Shown: one piece after another, positions 34,245-42,956 of the stretch | Position numbering within the stretch: position 1 is the first letter of the stretch | Layout: each line of letters starts with the position of its first letter | DNA from: CAZIUL01 sp964542475 | GTDB taxonomy: Bacteria > Planctomycetota > B15-G4 > CAYZWU01 | DNA length: 64,000 nucleotides | Direction: 5' to 3' | Assembly: GCA_964542475.1 (NCBI GenBank) | Contig: CAZIUL010000002.1 | Coordinates: 1 to 64,000 of the forward strand | The notes under the pieces: model-generated | What the model was told of the DNA's origin: nothing | Databases searched by the model: none | Seen by the model: the letters and a program-made list of their open reading frames with translations, nothing else | Position numbers and translations under genes: made by a program

Positions 34245-35579
34245 CTAACGCTTTTGCTTTCGATTTGGTGAGCTTTCCGGTCTCCCGGCCGCACGCTTTC
34301 GCCGTCTTGACTCGCTTCTTTGTCTTCTTTTCCGTGGCCCCTGCACGCTTCGGTTCCGGTTTTTCACTCCCTTTTGTTGTTTGCTCCACCATTCATACGA
34401 CTGAAGGCTTTCATCGTTCGCTGTCTTGACCTGCCTGTAGAACTCCAGCGCGCCGGGGAAATAGTCGCGGCACACGATGTGCCGGGGTTTGATCCGTTTT
34501 TTGTCTATTGAGGAGTTCAGTTTTCTGAAAGTCGAAAGTATCAGTTTAACACGGATAAGATCGCGGCGGGAGACGCCCATGCGCAGCATTACCGGCCTGA
34601 TGGAGCTGTCGAGCACAGCCGTTGGATCCGGGTGTTTTCCTTCTCTGCCTTCAAAGTTGCGGAGAACGGTTCCTGCAAAAGGAGCAAAAAGAACAGACAT
34701 GAACATCGGATTTGAGAAGTTTCGCCTGCCTTTATCGGTGCTGTCCGTGACCTTTGCGAGTTCGAGTAGAAGAGAGCGGCCGTCGCCGTTCCAGTCGAAA
34801 AAGTCCATGGGGGTTGCGAGACACTGATGCACATCGGGCAGAAGGAGCTCGAAGATGCCGAGGCTCATCATCAGGACGAGGGCTTTGTTGGAGCTTCCGC
34901 AAGCCATGAGACGAATGATCTCTTCGGTAACCCGCTGAGCCGCGCTCTGCCGGAGGTTCGGGGTATACCGTTTCATGGACTCAAAGGAAGAAGCGCTTAT
35001 CTCAAGGCCGAGGCGGCTTGAAAATCTGACCGCCCTCAGAATCCTTACAGGATCTTCCTGAAAGCGGATATCTGGTTCACCGATTGTCCTGAGCACCTTA
35101 TTCCGGATGTCCTCTACTCCACCCGTGTAGTCAATCACTTCGTCAGTGAAAATGTCGTAAAACAGCGAGTTAACTGTAAAATCCCTGCGAAGCGCATCAT
35201 CGCGTTCGCTGCCGTATACATTATCCCTCAGAATGAGAAGTCCATCGCTTTTAAACAGGTCGTTTTCCGAGCCTGGCGATTTCCGAAAAGTCGAGACCTC
35301 TATAATCTTGTTGCGGAAGCGTACATGAGCAAGCTTGAAGCGTCTGCCGATAATCTGGGAGTTCTTGAACAATCGCTTCACCTGTCGCGGTGACGCTGAA
35401 GTTGACACATCGAAATCCTTGGGTATGGATCCCAGCAGAAGGTCTCTGACGCACCCTCCTACCAGGTATGCGGTATGCCCGAACCCATTCAACCGCCGTA
35501 TGATCTTCAATGCATCAGGATCGAGAGCCGCTGGGAATATCAGGGTGTCTTTGTATTTTTTCGGTTCCACGTATTCCAC
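34245..35579 (-). CDS. pcnB: Poly(A) polymerase I/PcnB-type nucleotidyltransferase
   Basis: This class II nucleotidyltransferase has YLVGGCVRDLLLGSIPKDFDVSTSA (Gly motif and DxD metal pair; key residues G41-G42, D55/D57 approx.), IIGRRFKLAHVRF, RRDFTVNSLFYDI, DYTGGVEDI and FQEDPVRILRAVRFSSRL. The IIGRRFKLAHV and RKSP pattern fits PcnB rather than the CCA-adding enzyme, though the two are hard to separate by sequence alone. The C-terminal 40 residues are extremely basic (Arg/Lys-rich), likely RNA-binding. The plus-strand M16 genes start 180 bp away, divergently. Confidence 0.85.
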   Translation of the reverse strand: MEYVEPKKYKDTLIFPAALDPDALKIIRRLNGFGHTAYLVGGCVRDLLLGSIPKDFDVSTSASPRQVKRLFKNSQIIGRRFKLAHVRFRNKIIEVSTFRKSPGSENDLFKSDGLLILRDNVYGSERDDALRRDFTVNSLFYDIFTDEVIDYTGGVEDIRNKVLRTIGEPDIRFQEDPVRILRAVRFSSRLGLEISASSFESMKRYTPNLRQSAAQRVTEEIIRLMACGSSNKALVLMMSLGIFELLLPDVHQCLATPMDFFDWNGDGRSLLLELAKVTDSTDKGRRNFSNPMFMSVLFAPFAGTVLRNFEGREGKHPDPTAVLDSSIRPVMLRMGVSRRDLIRVKLILSTFRKLNSSIDKKRIKPRHIVCRDYFPGALEFYRQVKTANDESLQSYEWWSKQQKGVKNRNRSVQGPRKRRQRSESRRRKRAAGRPESSPNRKQKR

Positions 35580-35756
35580 TTAAGCAGGAGATTTGCGCTC
35601 AGTTCAAAGAAAAGTCAACAATCTTCCAACAGCATTTCCTGTCAGCGTCGAAAGAAAATACCGGACAGGTCTTCAGTCGACCGACAATGTTAACACATCC
35701 TTAGTTATCTCTTGATGACTGTAATTTCAAAACTTTTGTTGTGCGGGTAAAAACGA

Positions 35757-37142
35757 TTGACAGTAAAGCAGTGCATGGATCAAATTGATTTCCCGACGGA
35801 TGGATATGACCGGATAGATGTTTCAGCACAGCAACAACGACCGTATACCGACACGGCGACACGAACAGGGTTGATCGACATGTTTCAAAAGTTAAAAAGC
35901 GGCTCAGGTTATGCTTTGTATTATCATCCGACCCGCAAGTTCAAGACAACGACAATACGGGCCTTTTGCAAGGGGACCCTCGAAAAAGAAGTCGAGGAGC
36001 AGGCGATCCTGCCGTCTCTTTTGAGACGCGGATCCTTCAAGTTTCCATCGCTTCGTATAATATCCAGGCAGCTGGATCGACTCTACGGTTCCTCGCTGTA
36101 CCTGGATGTCGAGAAAGCAGGTGAGAATCAGATCTTCGTGGCAAACCTGGATATGGCCGGTTCGGATTTCATAAACAACTGCCCGGATCTGTTGTCACAC
36201 GGGATCGAGCTTCTGAACGATGTTCTGATGAACCCGGTAACCGAAAACGGTGGGTTTCCAAAGGTGCCGTTTGAACAGGAAAGGCTTAACCTGGAGCGCT
36301 TTGTGAAAGGAACGATTGACGACAAGATGACCTATGCATATCTCAGGTTGATGGCCGAAATGTTTCGGGGAAAACCATTCGGTCGCTTTGAATGGGGAGA
36401 TCTGGAACGGATACCGTCTCTGGACAGGAACAAGGCTTATGCTTTCTATACAAGGCTCCTCCACAGTGCTCCAGTGGATATTTATGTGGTCGGCAACCTG
36501 AAGAAACAAGATGAAGGGTTGATAATGCGCTTGCTGCAACCCAAGGATCGGGATGTGATGAGTGCTCGGTCATGCCGAGATGAAAACGGCTTTTCACATG
36601 ACGGCGAGGTTATTGTTGAGGAGCAACAAATAGAACAATCGAAGGTGCAAATGGGTTTCCGGGTTGACCTGAACAGCGGAAGCGACGATTTTTACGCATT
36701 AGTCCTGTACAGTGCGGTCCTTGGCGGGGGGGCGTTTTCCAAGCTATTCAAAAAAGTGAGGGAAAGGGATAGCATGGCTTATTACATATATTCGGCTTAC
36801 GACAAGCTGAAGGGCGTGTTGTGCGTGGCTTGCGGTATCAACAACGAATGTTTTGATAAAGTTACGAATCTTGTGAAGGAATGCATGGAGGATATGGCCT
36901 GCGGCCGGATCAATGATGATGAGCTGAACAACGCCAGGGAATCAATAGTCACCGGTATTCGTTCGCTCGCCGATCATCCCAGCAGGCTGATTGATTTCAA
37001 CTTCATGTCGCGACTTGCGGATCGTGAATCCGATCCTGAAACGGTAGTAGAAATTATCAGGAGCATGCCGCGAGAACGCCTCACCGATATCGCCGCAAAG
37101 ATATATCAAGGAAAGACCTTTTTTTTGAAGGGCACAGGTTGA
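35757..37142 (+). CDS. ymfF: M16-family non-catalytic subunit, YmfF-like
   Basis: An M16-fold protein without the HxxEH zinc motif, matching the YmfF (also written YfmF) group: LYYHPTRKFKTTTIRAF near residue 55, LPSLLRRGSFKFPS, and LFKKVRERDSMAYYIYSAYDKLKG in the second half. Paired with the catalytic YmfH-like protein 4 bp downstream, it should form a heterodimer as in other M16B peptidases. In Bacillus this pair is linked to maturation of modified EF-P. The start is uncertain: TTG at 35757, or ATG at 35775; neither has a strong ribosome site. Confidence 0.85.
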   Translation: MTVKQCMDQIDFPTDGYDRIDVSAQQQRPYTDTATRTGLIDMFQKLKSGSGYALYYHPTRKFKTTTIRAFCKGTLEKEVEEQAILPSLLRRGSFKFPSLRIISRQLDRLYGSSLYLDVEKAGENQIFVANLDMAGSDFINNCPDLLSHGIELLNDVLMNPVTENGGFPKVPFEQERLNLERFVKGTIDDKMTYAYLRLMAEMFRGKPFGRFEWGDLERIPSLDRNKAYAFYTRLLHSAPVDIYVVGNLKKQDEGLIMRLLQPKDRDVMSARSCRDENGFSHDGEVIVEEQQIEQSKVQMGFRVDLNSGSDDFYALVLYSAVLGGGAFSKLFKKVRERDSMAYYIYSAYDKLKGVLCVACGINNECFDKVTNLVKECMEDMACGRINDDELNNARESIVTGIRSLADHPSRLIDFNFMSRLADRESDPETVVEIIRSMPRERLTDIAAKIYQGKTFFLKGTG

Positions 37143-37146
37143 TTTT

Positions 37147-38463
37147 ATGGCGCTTACAGAAATCGAAAACGGCCTTGATGAGGAGCTCTTGGAAGGTGTT
37201 GCACCGTCAGGATTGCGGTTTATCCTAAACCCCAAACCGGCGTTCTCGAAGACAATGGGGATGATCAGTATCAGGTTCGGATCAACAGATCACCTGTTGC
37301 CGGGAGACCCTGCAAATCCTGATGTACCGGCAGGCACCGCGCATTTTCTGGAGCACAAGCTTTTCGAAGATGTGGAGGGCGATGTTTCCGACCGGTTCGC
37401 AGCGCTTGGGGCCTCATGCAATGCAGGAACCGGTTTTACAACGACTTCATATCTTTTTACCTGCACAAAAAACCACATTGACTGCCTCGAATTGCTTCTG
37501 GGGTTCGTACAGAACCCCTATTTCACCCCGGAGCTGATAGCCAAGGAACAGGGGATCATCGGCCAAGAGATCAAAATGTACAACGATGACCCGGAGTGGA
37601 TTGTCTATTTTAACCTTCTGAAAGGACTTTATCGTGATCACCCCGTTAAGGAGAACATTGCCGGATCCATTGCTTCCATCGGGAAGATCGATGTTGACCT
37701 GCTTCAGCGGTGCTACCGAACTTACTACCGTCCGGGAAACATGGTTCTTGTGCTCGTGGGAGGAATGAGCCCCGATGAGGCCGCACGAATTATCTGCGGA
37801 GATGGAGATGGGAGAGAATCTGATAAACAGGGGATCAGCCTTCGTAACATGATACAAGAGCCTCCTGGACCGGTACAGGAGCTCACCACGCAGGAGATGG
37901 TCGTGGCCCGCCCAAAGCTGCTTATGGGCTTCAAAGACCTCGACATCAAGGCGAACTGGAGAATGCACCAGAAAAAAGAGGTGGTTACCAAGATGGCAAT
38001 CGATGTCATTTTCGGAAAATCTTCTCTTTATTACGAGGAGCTGTATGTCGAGGGAATAATTGACGATTCATTTAGCGCGTCATATTCCGGATACATCGAT
38101 TTTGGCCTTGCTACATTTGGCGGTGACACGGATAACCCTCTCAAGTTCCGCGACCGCATTTTGTCCATACTCGATCGCGCGATCGAGAACGGAATCGACC
38201 CTGAGGACATTGAATGTCAAAAAAACAAGTATATGGGGAGGTACATCAGAGCCTTCAATTCAATCGAAAGCACGGCTTACACCATGATGAACCTGTACTT
38301 CAGGTCGCTTTCCCCTTCACAGGCCATGGAGATAATAGAGGAAATAGAACACGAAGATATCAACCGTCGTGTAAGGGATCTTTTTGATTCAGGCAAGATG
38401 GCTTGTTCCATTATCGAGCCTTCAAACAACGAACACGAAAAAACGAATTCACAAACAAAATGA
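37147..38463 (+). CDS. ymfH: M16-family zinc peptidase, YmfH-like
   Basis: The catalytic M16 partner: inverted zinc motif HFLEH (His66, Glu69, His70) in GTAHFLEHKLFE, then the family segments DRFAALGASCNAGTGF and TSYLFTC, YNDDPEWIVYFNLLKGLY and YRTYYRPGNMVLVLVGG. Length 438 is normal. Coupled to the YmfF-like gene (4 bp) and overlapping miaA by 4 bp (ATGA). The tight link to a tRNA-modification gene fits a role around translation, but the substrate is unknown here. Confidence 0.92.
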   Translation: MALTEIENGLDEELLEGVAPSGLRFILNPKPAFSKTMGMISIRFGSTDHLLPGDPANPDVPAGTAHFLEHKLFEDVEGDVSDRFAALGASCNAGTGFTTTSYLFTCTKNHIDCLELLLGFVQNPYFTPELIAKEQGIIGQEIKMYNDDPEWIVYFNLLKGLYRDHPVKENIAGSIASIGKIDVDLLQRCYRTYYRPGNMVLVLVGGMSPDEAARIICGDGDGRESDKQGISLRNMIQEPPGPVQELTTQEMVVARPKLLMGFKDLDIKANWRMHQKKEVVTKMAIDVIFGKSSLYYEELYVEGIIDDSFSASYSGYIDFGLATFGGDTDNPLKFRDRILSILDRAIENGIDPEDIECQKNKYMGRYIRAFNSIESTAYTMMNLYFRSLSPSQAMEIIEEIEHEDINRRVRDLFDSGKMACSIIEPSNNEHEKTNSQTK

Positions 38464-39401
38464 CCGACCATCCCATTTACGTTCTGGTAGGGTTGACCGC
38501 GTCCGGAAAGAAGAATGTCGGAATACAGGTTGCGGAGTTTCTTGATGCTGAAGTAGTGTCGCTTGACTCGATGAAAATCTACCGAGGCATGGACATCGGC
38601 TCTGCCAAACCATCACCCGCTGATCGTGCCAGGATCCCTTTTCACATGCTGGATATCATTGATCCGCAGGGCTCCTTTTCCGTAGGTCGGTTCCTCTCCC
38701 TTGCACGCGATGTTGTTGAAGGTATCAGAGCACGCTCGAGAAAAGTTTTGTTCCTGGGAGGCACTGCGTTTTATCTCAACTGTCTCGTAAACGGCCTCAT
38801 CGAAAATATCGAGGAGGATTTGGAAGCAAGGGATAAACTCATGGCAAGGGTTGAGAAAGAGGGCCCGGATGTGCTTCATTCCGAACTTAACGAGATCGAT
38901 CCCGAATCCTCACAGCTTATCCACCCAAACGATACAAAGCGCATTGTCCGTGCGCTTGAGGTTTTCGTTTCTACCGGACACACGCTTTCGTGGCTGAAGA
39001 AACACCGGACCAGAAGGGTGATCTCCGGTCCTTTCAGGATTGCGGGTTTGAAATGGCCGAACGAAAACCTGAGGGACCGGATAGCGCGCCGTACAGAAAA
39101 GATGATCAAAAAAGGGCTCGTGGAGGAAGTCAGGGAAATCATGGACGGTTCGGGGTTCGGAACCGAATCAGGAAGAGCCATCGGTTATCTGCAGATAATC
39201 AAGCATCTGGATGGAGAGATGAGCCTGGATGAAGCGGTGGAAGCCATAAATACCGCAACCTGGCGCCTCGCCCGGAAGCAGATGACCTGGTACAAGCGAT
39301 TCGAACAGATCAAATGGTTCGAGCCCGCAAAGACTGCGGATGAGCAGGATACTGCCAGGGCTGTAGCGGCTTATTTCAGCGGTGGAGACGAGGTCGCTTG
39401 A
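38460..39401 (+). CDS. miaA: tRNA dimethylallyltransferase MiaA with altered P-loop
   Basis: MiaA adds a dimethylallyl group to A37 of tRNAs reading UNN codons. Recognisable parts: VVSLDSMKIYRGMDIGSAKPS, IPFHMLDIIDPQGSFSVGRF, FLGGTAFYLNCLVNGL, IHPNDTKRIVRALEVFVSTG, RAIGYLQIIKHL and LARKQMTWYKRF. The P-loop reads GLTASGKKN instead of GPTASGKT/S, so the residue that contacts phosphate and Mg is Lys. The ATG at 38460 overlaps the previous stop; an upstream in-frame start lies inside ymfH. Its 3' end overlaps the convergent lipoprotein gene by 31 bp. Confidence 0.9.
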   Translation: MTDHPIYVLVGLTASGKKNVGIQVAEFLDAEVVSLDSMKIYRGMDIGSAKPSPADRARIPFHMLDIIDPQGSFSVGRFLSLARDVVEGIRARSRKVLFLGGTAFYLNCLVNGLIENIEEDLEARDKLMARVEKEGPDVLHSELNEIDPESSQLIHPNDTKRIVRALEVFVSTGHTLSWLKKHRTRRVISGPFRIAGLKWPNENLRDRIARRTEKMIKKGLVEEVREIMDGSGFGTESGRAIGYLQIIKHLDGEMSLDEAVEAINTATWRLARKQMTWYKRFEQIKWFEPAKTADEQDTARAVAAYFSGGDEVA

Positions 39402-40591
39402 GATTGATCATTTCGGGCGGGTGCCGTCTCTTTTTCAAACAGCTTCAGCATCATATTTTTCAGCATGCGTGAAATCGCCGGATCTTCAGTGCTCTCTATC
39501 GCTTTTTCATAAAACATGCGTAGAGTCCCGTCTACGGTCCCGTCGCTGACACAGACGCTTGTCATGCCTTCGAGCGCATCAAGACAGGCGGGATGACTGC
39601 CAAGCACGCTTTCGAAAAGTTCCCTGGCCTGGAGAACACGCCCGCGGCCCAAAGCGATGTACCCCTTCAGCACATCAAGGACTTCTGGTTGGCCTGATGC
39701 CCGTGCGGCTTCGGGAATTGAACCTATGCCAAGCAACTCTTCAGCAACCTCGAACCTCGATGCAATGACATAGAACCAGATTCTGCCGATGATCACGGCC
39801 GAAGAAGGTTCGGGCATTTCGCAGAGGCGGCTAAAAACCTCTTCCATAATCGTGTCAAGATTCTCCTCGAATGCCATGAATATCCCCAGCCTTAAGCCTG
39901 CCGGAGACTCATCTGCCAGCTCCATGAGAATCTGTGAGCCTGTTTCTTGAAAGCCTTTTTGAGCCAGTCGAACAGATATAACATGGAGTCCGGCATATGC
40001 CTCGATAGGAAGGATCTTGTGTTTCCGAACCGTTCCAACGGCCCTGTTGATTTCATCGAGCATGACCGGATTGTTCTCGACAAGCGCTCGTGCGTACAGC
40101 AGGGCAAACGGTACGGAGCTGGGATCACGGTTCAGCCCTTCCCGAGCTGTTTCTAGTATGGTCTGCTCATTATAATCCGTACGCCTGCCAAGGCAGAAGA
40201 GGTATGCGCGGCGGAACTCGTAGTTGTCCGGGAACAGGGAAAGCGCGTAACAGCACAATCGTTCGGTCATTTCCTGATCACCAAGCATACCTGACAGTTC
40301 GATGGCAAGACCATGAGCAGGAGTGAAAAACGGGTAGAGATCAACGGACTCTTTGGCGAGGACAAGAGCGCTGAGCAGCGTGTCATTTCGGGAAGTGGCT
40401 GGAGGGGCGGGCATTTGGGGGTCCTGCAACGCCACAGACCTCAAGAGCGCGAGAGCATCATAATACCGGTTGATTGCCTCGCCTCTAGTAGAAAGATCAG
40501 CACAGGAAGTCAGGCATGAACATAAGATAAGCGGTAAAAATAGTAAATGAATAAAAAAGGGAACACCCCTTCTGGGGGGCATTCCCTTCAT
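39371..40591 (-). CDS. TPR-like lipoprotein
   Basis: About 406 residues. From M at 40591 the sequence has a signal peptide with a lipobox (LILCSCLTSC, lipidated Cys expected) and then helical repeats of TPR type (ALALLRSVAL, AKESVDLYPFF, ALSLFPDNYEFRRAYLFCLG). An in-frame start at 40675 gives 28 extra residues that do not fit a signal peptide. The alternative ATG at 40582 is also possible. A terminator-like hairpin covers the first codons. Function unknown; two more lipoproteins lie upstream on the same strand. Confidence 0.75.
   Translation of the reverse strand: MKGMPPRRGVPFFIHLLFLPLILCSCLTSCADLSTRGEAINRYYDALALLRSVALQDPQMPAPPATSRNDTLLSALVLAKESVDLYPFFTPAHGLAIELSGMLGDQEMTERLCCYALSLFPDNYEFRRAYLFCLGRRTDYNEQTILETAREGLNRDPSSVPFALLYARALVENNPVMLDEINRAVGTVRKHKILPIEAYAGLHVISVRLAQKGFQETGSQILMELADESPAGLRLGIFMAFEENLDTIMEEVFSRLCEMPEPSSAVIIGRIWFYVIASRFEVAEELLGIGSIPEAARASGQPEVLDVLKGYIALGRGRVLQARELFESVLGSHPACLDALEGMTSVCVSDGTVDGTLRMFYEKAIESTEDPAISRMLKNMMLKLFEKETAPARNDQSQATSSPPLK
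40553..40588 (-). terminator. Terminator-like hairpin overlapping the start of the TPR lipoprotein
   Basis: On the minus strand AAGGGAA..CCCC pairs with GGGG..TTCCCTT across a short loop and is followed by six T. It is about 100 bp past the end of the lipoprotein gene at 40691, for which it could be the terminator, but it covers codons 2-13 of the next gene. Confidence 0.55.
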
Positions 40592-40630
40592 TGTTTTTCT
40601 GTTATGAACCTTTATTTCGATTTTTTCAAC

Positions 40631-40664
40631 AGAGATGATCAGTCTCCAGAGATGATCAGTCTCC
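40631..40664. repeat. 17-bp direct tandem duplication
   Basis: AGAGATGATCAGTCTCC occurs twice without a gap. Each unit is nearly palindromic around TGATCA (GAGA-TGATCA-GTCTC), as operator sites can be. It lies between two minus-strand lipoprotein genes, upstream of the TPR lipoprotein. Confidence 0.7.
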
Positions 40665-40690
40665 CGGCTGTCCAACCTTAGATGTTTACA

Positions 40691-41404
40691 CTAATCAGAC
40701 AAGCCCTCTTTTTTCTTGTAATATGGCGCGATATCAGGATCGTCGTAGTATGGTAGATCGGACGAGTTTCTGGCTTTACGAGCCCTGAAATCGTCATTCG
40801 GTACATCGATCTCTGTTCCGAAACCGATGGGATCAACAGGAATTATGAAAGGCATTCCGAAGAAGCCGAAGATGAAATCCGCGACCTGGAACGGTGACAC
40901 ATTTACGTCCACTCCCAGGTAACCCTGCGTACTTAGGCCGATTGCGGAAGCATCCGTTACACAGTTGTTTTTGTGGTCAGCGCCTTCGAAACTGCAGTCG
41001 TGGTCAAAGAGGGTTGTTGTGCCCCATAGAGCCTCTCGATCGCATTTCTTGTAATAGACCATATACGGAGATATTCTCAGACCGCCCTCTTGCCGGTCTT
41101 CATGCCACATGCCGAAGGAACGGGGCATGAAACCGAAACACACCCCATCTCGCTTGCCGAAACCGAGCTGAAACGCTTTTGTGATATGCAGATTGAATAG
41201 GCCCCCATCACCAATGGCAAGATTCAATTGTACGATATCAGTGAGGTCTAAAAACCGGTCCAGGAGGTATACACATACGGGGTTCGTGGACTCCTCCTCC
41301 ATCATATCCTGAACAGTGTTATCATAGGATTCAAACTTTGGGTTGGTTTGACAGCCAACGAGCGCAACAATAAATACAATAGATAATGCTGTTGTTTTTT
41401 TCAT
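40691..41404 (-). CDS. Putative lipoprotein of unknown function
   Basis: About 237 residues from the ATG at 41404 (MKKTTALSIVFIVALVGC, lipobox LVGC). A codon-level start at 41425 is seven residues longer. The mature part has DLTDIVQLNLAIGDGGLFNLHITKAFQLGFG, a pattern of amphipathic beta strands, and a hydrophobic GFFGMPFIIPVDPIG near the C-terminus. I do not recognise the family. It may be an outer-membrane-associated lipoprotein. Confidence 0.7.
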   Translation of the reverse strand: MKKTTALSIVFIVALVGCQTNPKFESYDNTVQDMMEEESTNPVCVYLLDRFLDLTDIVQLNLAIGDGGLFNLHITKAFQLGFGKRDGVCFGFMPRSFGMWHEDRQEGGLRISPYMVYYKKCDREALWGTTTLFDHDCSFEGADHKNNCVTDASAIGLSTQGYLGVDVNVSPFQVADFIFGFFGMPFIIPVDPIGFGTEIDVPNDDFRARKARNSSDLPYYDDPDIAPYYKKKEGLSD

Positions 41405-41530
41405 TCTCGTCATTCCTAATCGCATAAGAACAAATGAAAACTTGAGTGAAACACCTTTACCCGCCTACCCGGCACACGAGGCCAGAGTATCGGAAATTCT
41501 GGTAACGGTTTTTAAAAGGCTCATGATCCG

Positions 41531-41785
41531 TCAATTGATGTAGGGATCATCCCAGTCATAGTTCATGAAGTAGCGGTCCCAGAACCGGTGCATCTTGTTA
41601 ATATCCCTGAGAAGCACTTCAATATGGGTCATGAAATGCCGTTCTGGATCCTCCATGAGGTCTTTTTTCTCGACGATAAAGTCCACACTTTCCTGCTTGC
41701 GGTCGGTTCCCCAAAACACCGAACATCCACAGAGCGATACCAGCATGGTTCCCAAAAGCAAAAGGGCAAAAAGCCTCTTGATCAT
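41531..41785 (-). CDS. Small putative lipoprotein
   Basis: 84 residues: signal peptide with lipobox (LFALLLLGTMLVSLCGC), then a short charged helical domain with RDINKMHRFWDRYFMNYDWDDPYIN. A GGGAG ribosome site precedes the ATG. It lies 126 bp upstream of the 237-residue lipoprotein gene and may be cotranscribed. No family recognised. Confidence 0.75.
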   Translation of the reverse strand: MIKRLFALLLLGTMLVSLCGCSVFWGTDRKQESVDFIVEKKDLMEDPERHFMTHIEVLLRDINKMHRFWDRYFMNYDWDDPYIN

Positions 41786-41882
41786 TTCAGACTCCCTATA
41801 ATCTAAAACACGTTACAGTAACAATTAAAGCTAGTTACAACCGTACACTCGGTTTACCGAATAATCAACTTATATATAGAAA

Positions 41883-41914
41883 GAAAAAAAAATAGCAACT
41901 CCCTATTTGGGAGT
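41883..41914 (-). terminator. Intrinsic terminator of dusB
   Basis: On the minus strand a hairpin ACTCCCAAATAGGGAGT is followed by TGCTA and a run of nine T. The stem begins at the last base of the dusB stop codon. Confidence 0.8.
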
Positions 41915-42915
41915 CAATCAAAAAATCCTTTATCTCCTGATGAAGGTGTGGCGGGCAGAAGCACGTTCTTTACGAATTTGACCAGTTCCCTTCCGGAACG
42001 GGCCGAGTTCATGGCTTTTCGGGCAGCCGGGGCACCTTTGAAACCTTTGATGTACATGGAACCCAGTTTTTTCATACGTTTAAAGGCCGTTTTCCTTCCA
42101 CAATCCTGCCTGAGACCCCTGAAGTGGGCCAGAAAAACCGTGTAGCGTTCTGTTGTGTCGGGGTTCGGCGAAAGCGTTCCCCCGCCCGTTTTTGAACTGA
42201 TTTCCCTGAATATCCACGGATTTCCCAATGCAGCGCGGCCGACCATGATACCAGCGCAGCCGGTCATCTTAAAAAGATTGATCGCTGAAGCTCCGTCAAC
42301 AACATCGCCGTTACCGACAACAGGAATTTTCACTGATTCAACCACATCGCCGATTATTTTCCAGTCTGCCGCTCCACTGTATCCCTGATCCCTGGTGCGG
42401 GGATGAACGATGATTGCTGAAAGACCGTTGTCTTCGAGTACGCGTGCTGTTTTAGCGGCGTTGATGCTGTCTTTGGACCATCCCGCCCTGATTTTTGCCG
42501 TTACCGGAACTTTTACCTGCCGTCTTATCGCAGCGACAATCTTTCCGGCCAAATCTAAATTCTTCATGAGCGCAGCGCCTGATCCGTTGGATACCACCTT
42601 GCGAACAGGGCAACCCATGTTGACGTCGATAAGATCAAAGCCCGCCTCTTCGACCAGTTCGGCCGCAGCTGCCATATCGACGGGGTTGTTGCCGAAAAGC
42701 TGGGCACCGGTGGGCTGCTCATCCGGCCTGAGTTTTAACAGCTCCCGGGTTCTGGTGTTTTTCAGCAAAAGAGCTTTAGCGCTGATCATCTCGGTGAAGG
42801 CGAGGGTGGCGCCCATTTTGCGGCATAAACTTCTGTACACCGGCGATGATATCCCAGCCATAGGGGCGGCGGTGATGAAAAGGATATCCTTGAGTTCAGA
42901 GCACAAAGATGGCAT
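41914..42915 (-). CDS. dusB: tRNA-dihydrouridine synthase (DusB-type)
   Basis: This FMN enzyme reduces uridines in the tRNA D-loop. Motifs: TAAPMAGISSPVYRSLC at the N-terminus, PTGAQLFGNNPVDM, the catalytic-Cys region IDVNMGCPVRKVVSNGSGAALMK, TAKIRAGWSKDS, HPRTRDQGYSG, VVGNGDV and MVGRAALGNPWIF. The ATG at 42915 (MPSLCSE) fits the family start; an upstream in-frame start at 42984 would overlap the divergent HEAT gene. The C-terminus is normal for the family. Confidence 0.95.
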   Translation of the reverse strand: MPSLCSELKDILFITAAPMAGISSPVYRSLCRKMGATLAFTEMISAKALLLKNTRTRELLKLRPDEQPTGAQLFGNNPVDMAAAAELVEEAGFDLIDVNMGCPVRKVVSNGSGAALMKNLDLAGKIVAAIRRQVKVPVTAKIRAGWSKDSINAAKTARVLEDNGLSAIIVHPRTRDQGYSGAADWKIIGDVVESVKIPVVGNGDVVDGASAINLFKMTGCAGIMVGRAALGNPWIFREISSKTGGGTLSPNPDTTERYTVFLAHFRGLRQDCGRKTAFKRMKKLGSMYIKGFKGAPAARKAMNSARSGRELVKFVKNVLLPATPSSGDKGFFD

Positions 42916-42956
42916 TTTCTTTTTGTCCGATATTATTCCGAGGAGGCTTGGATCCC

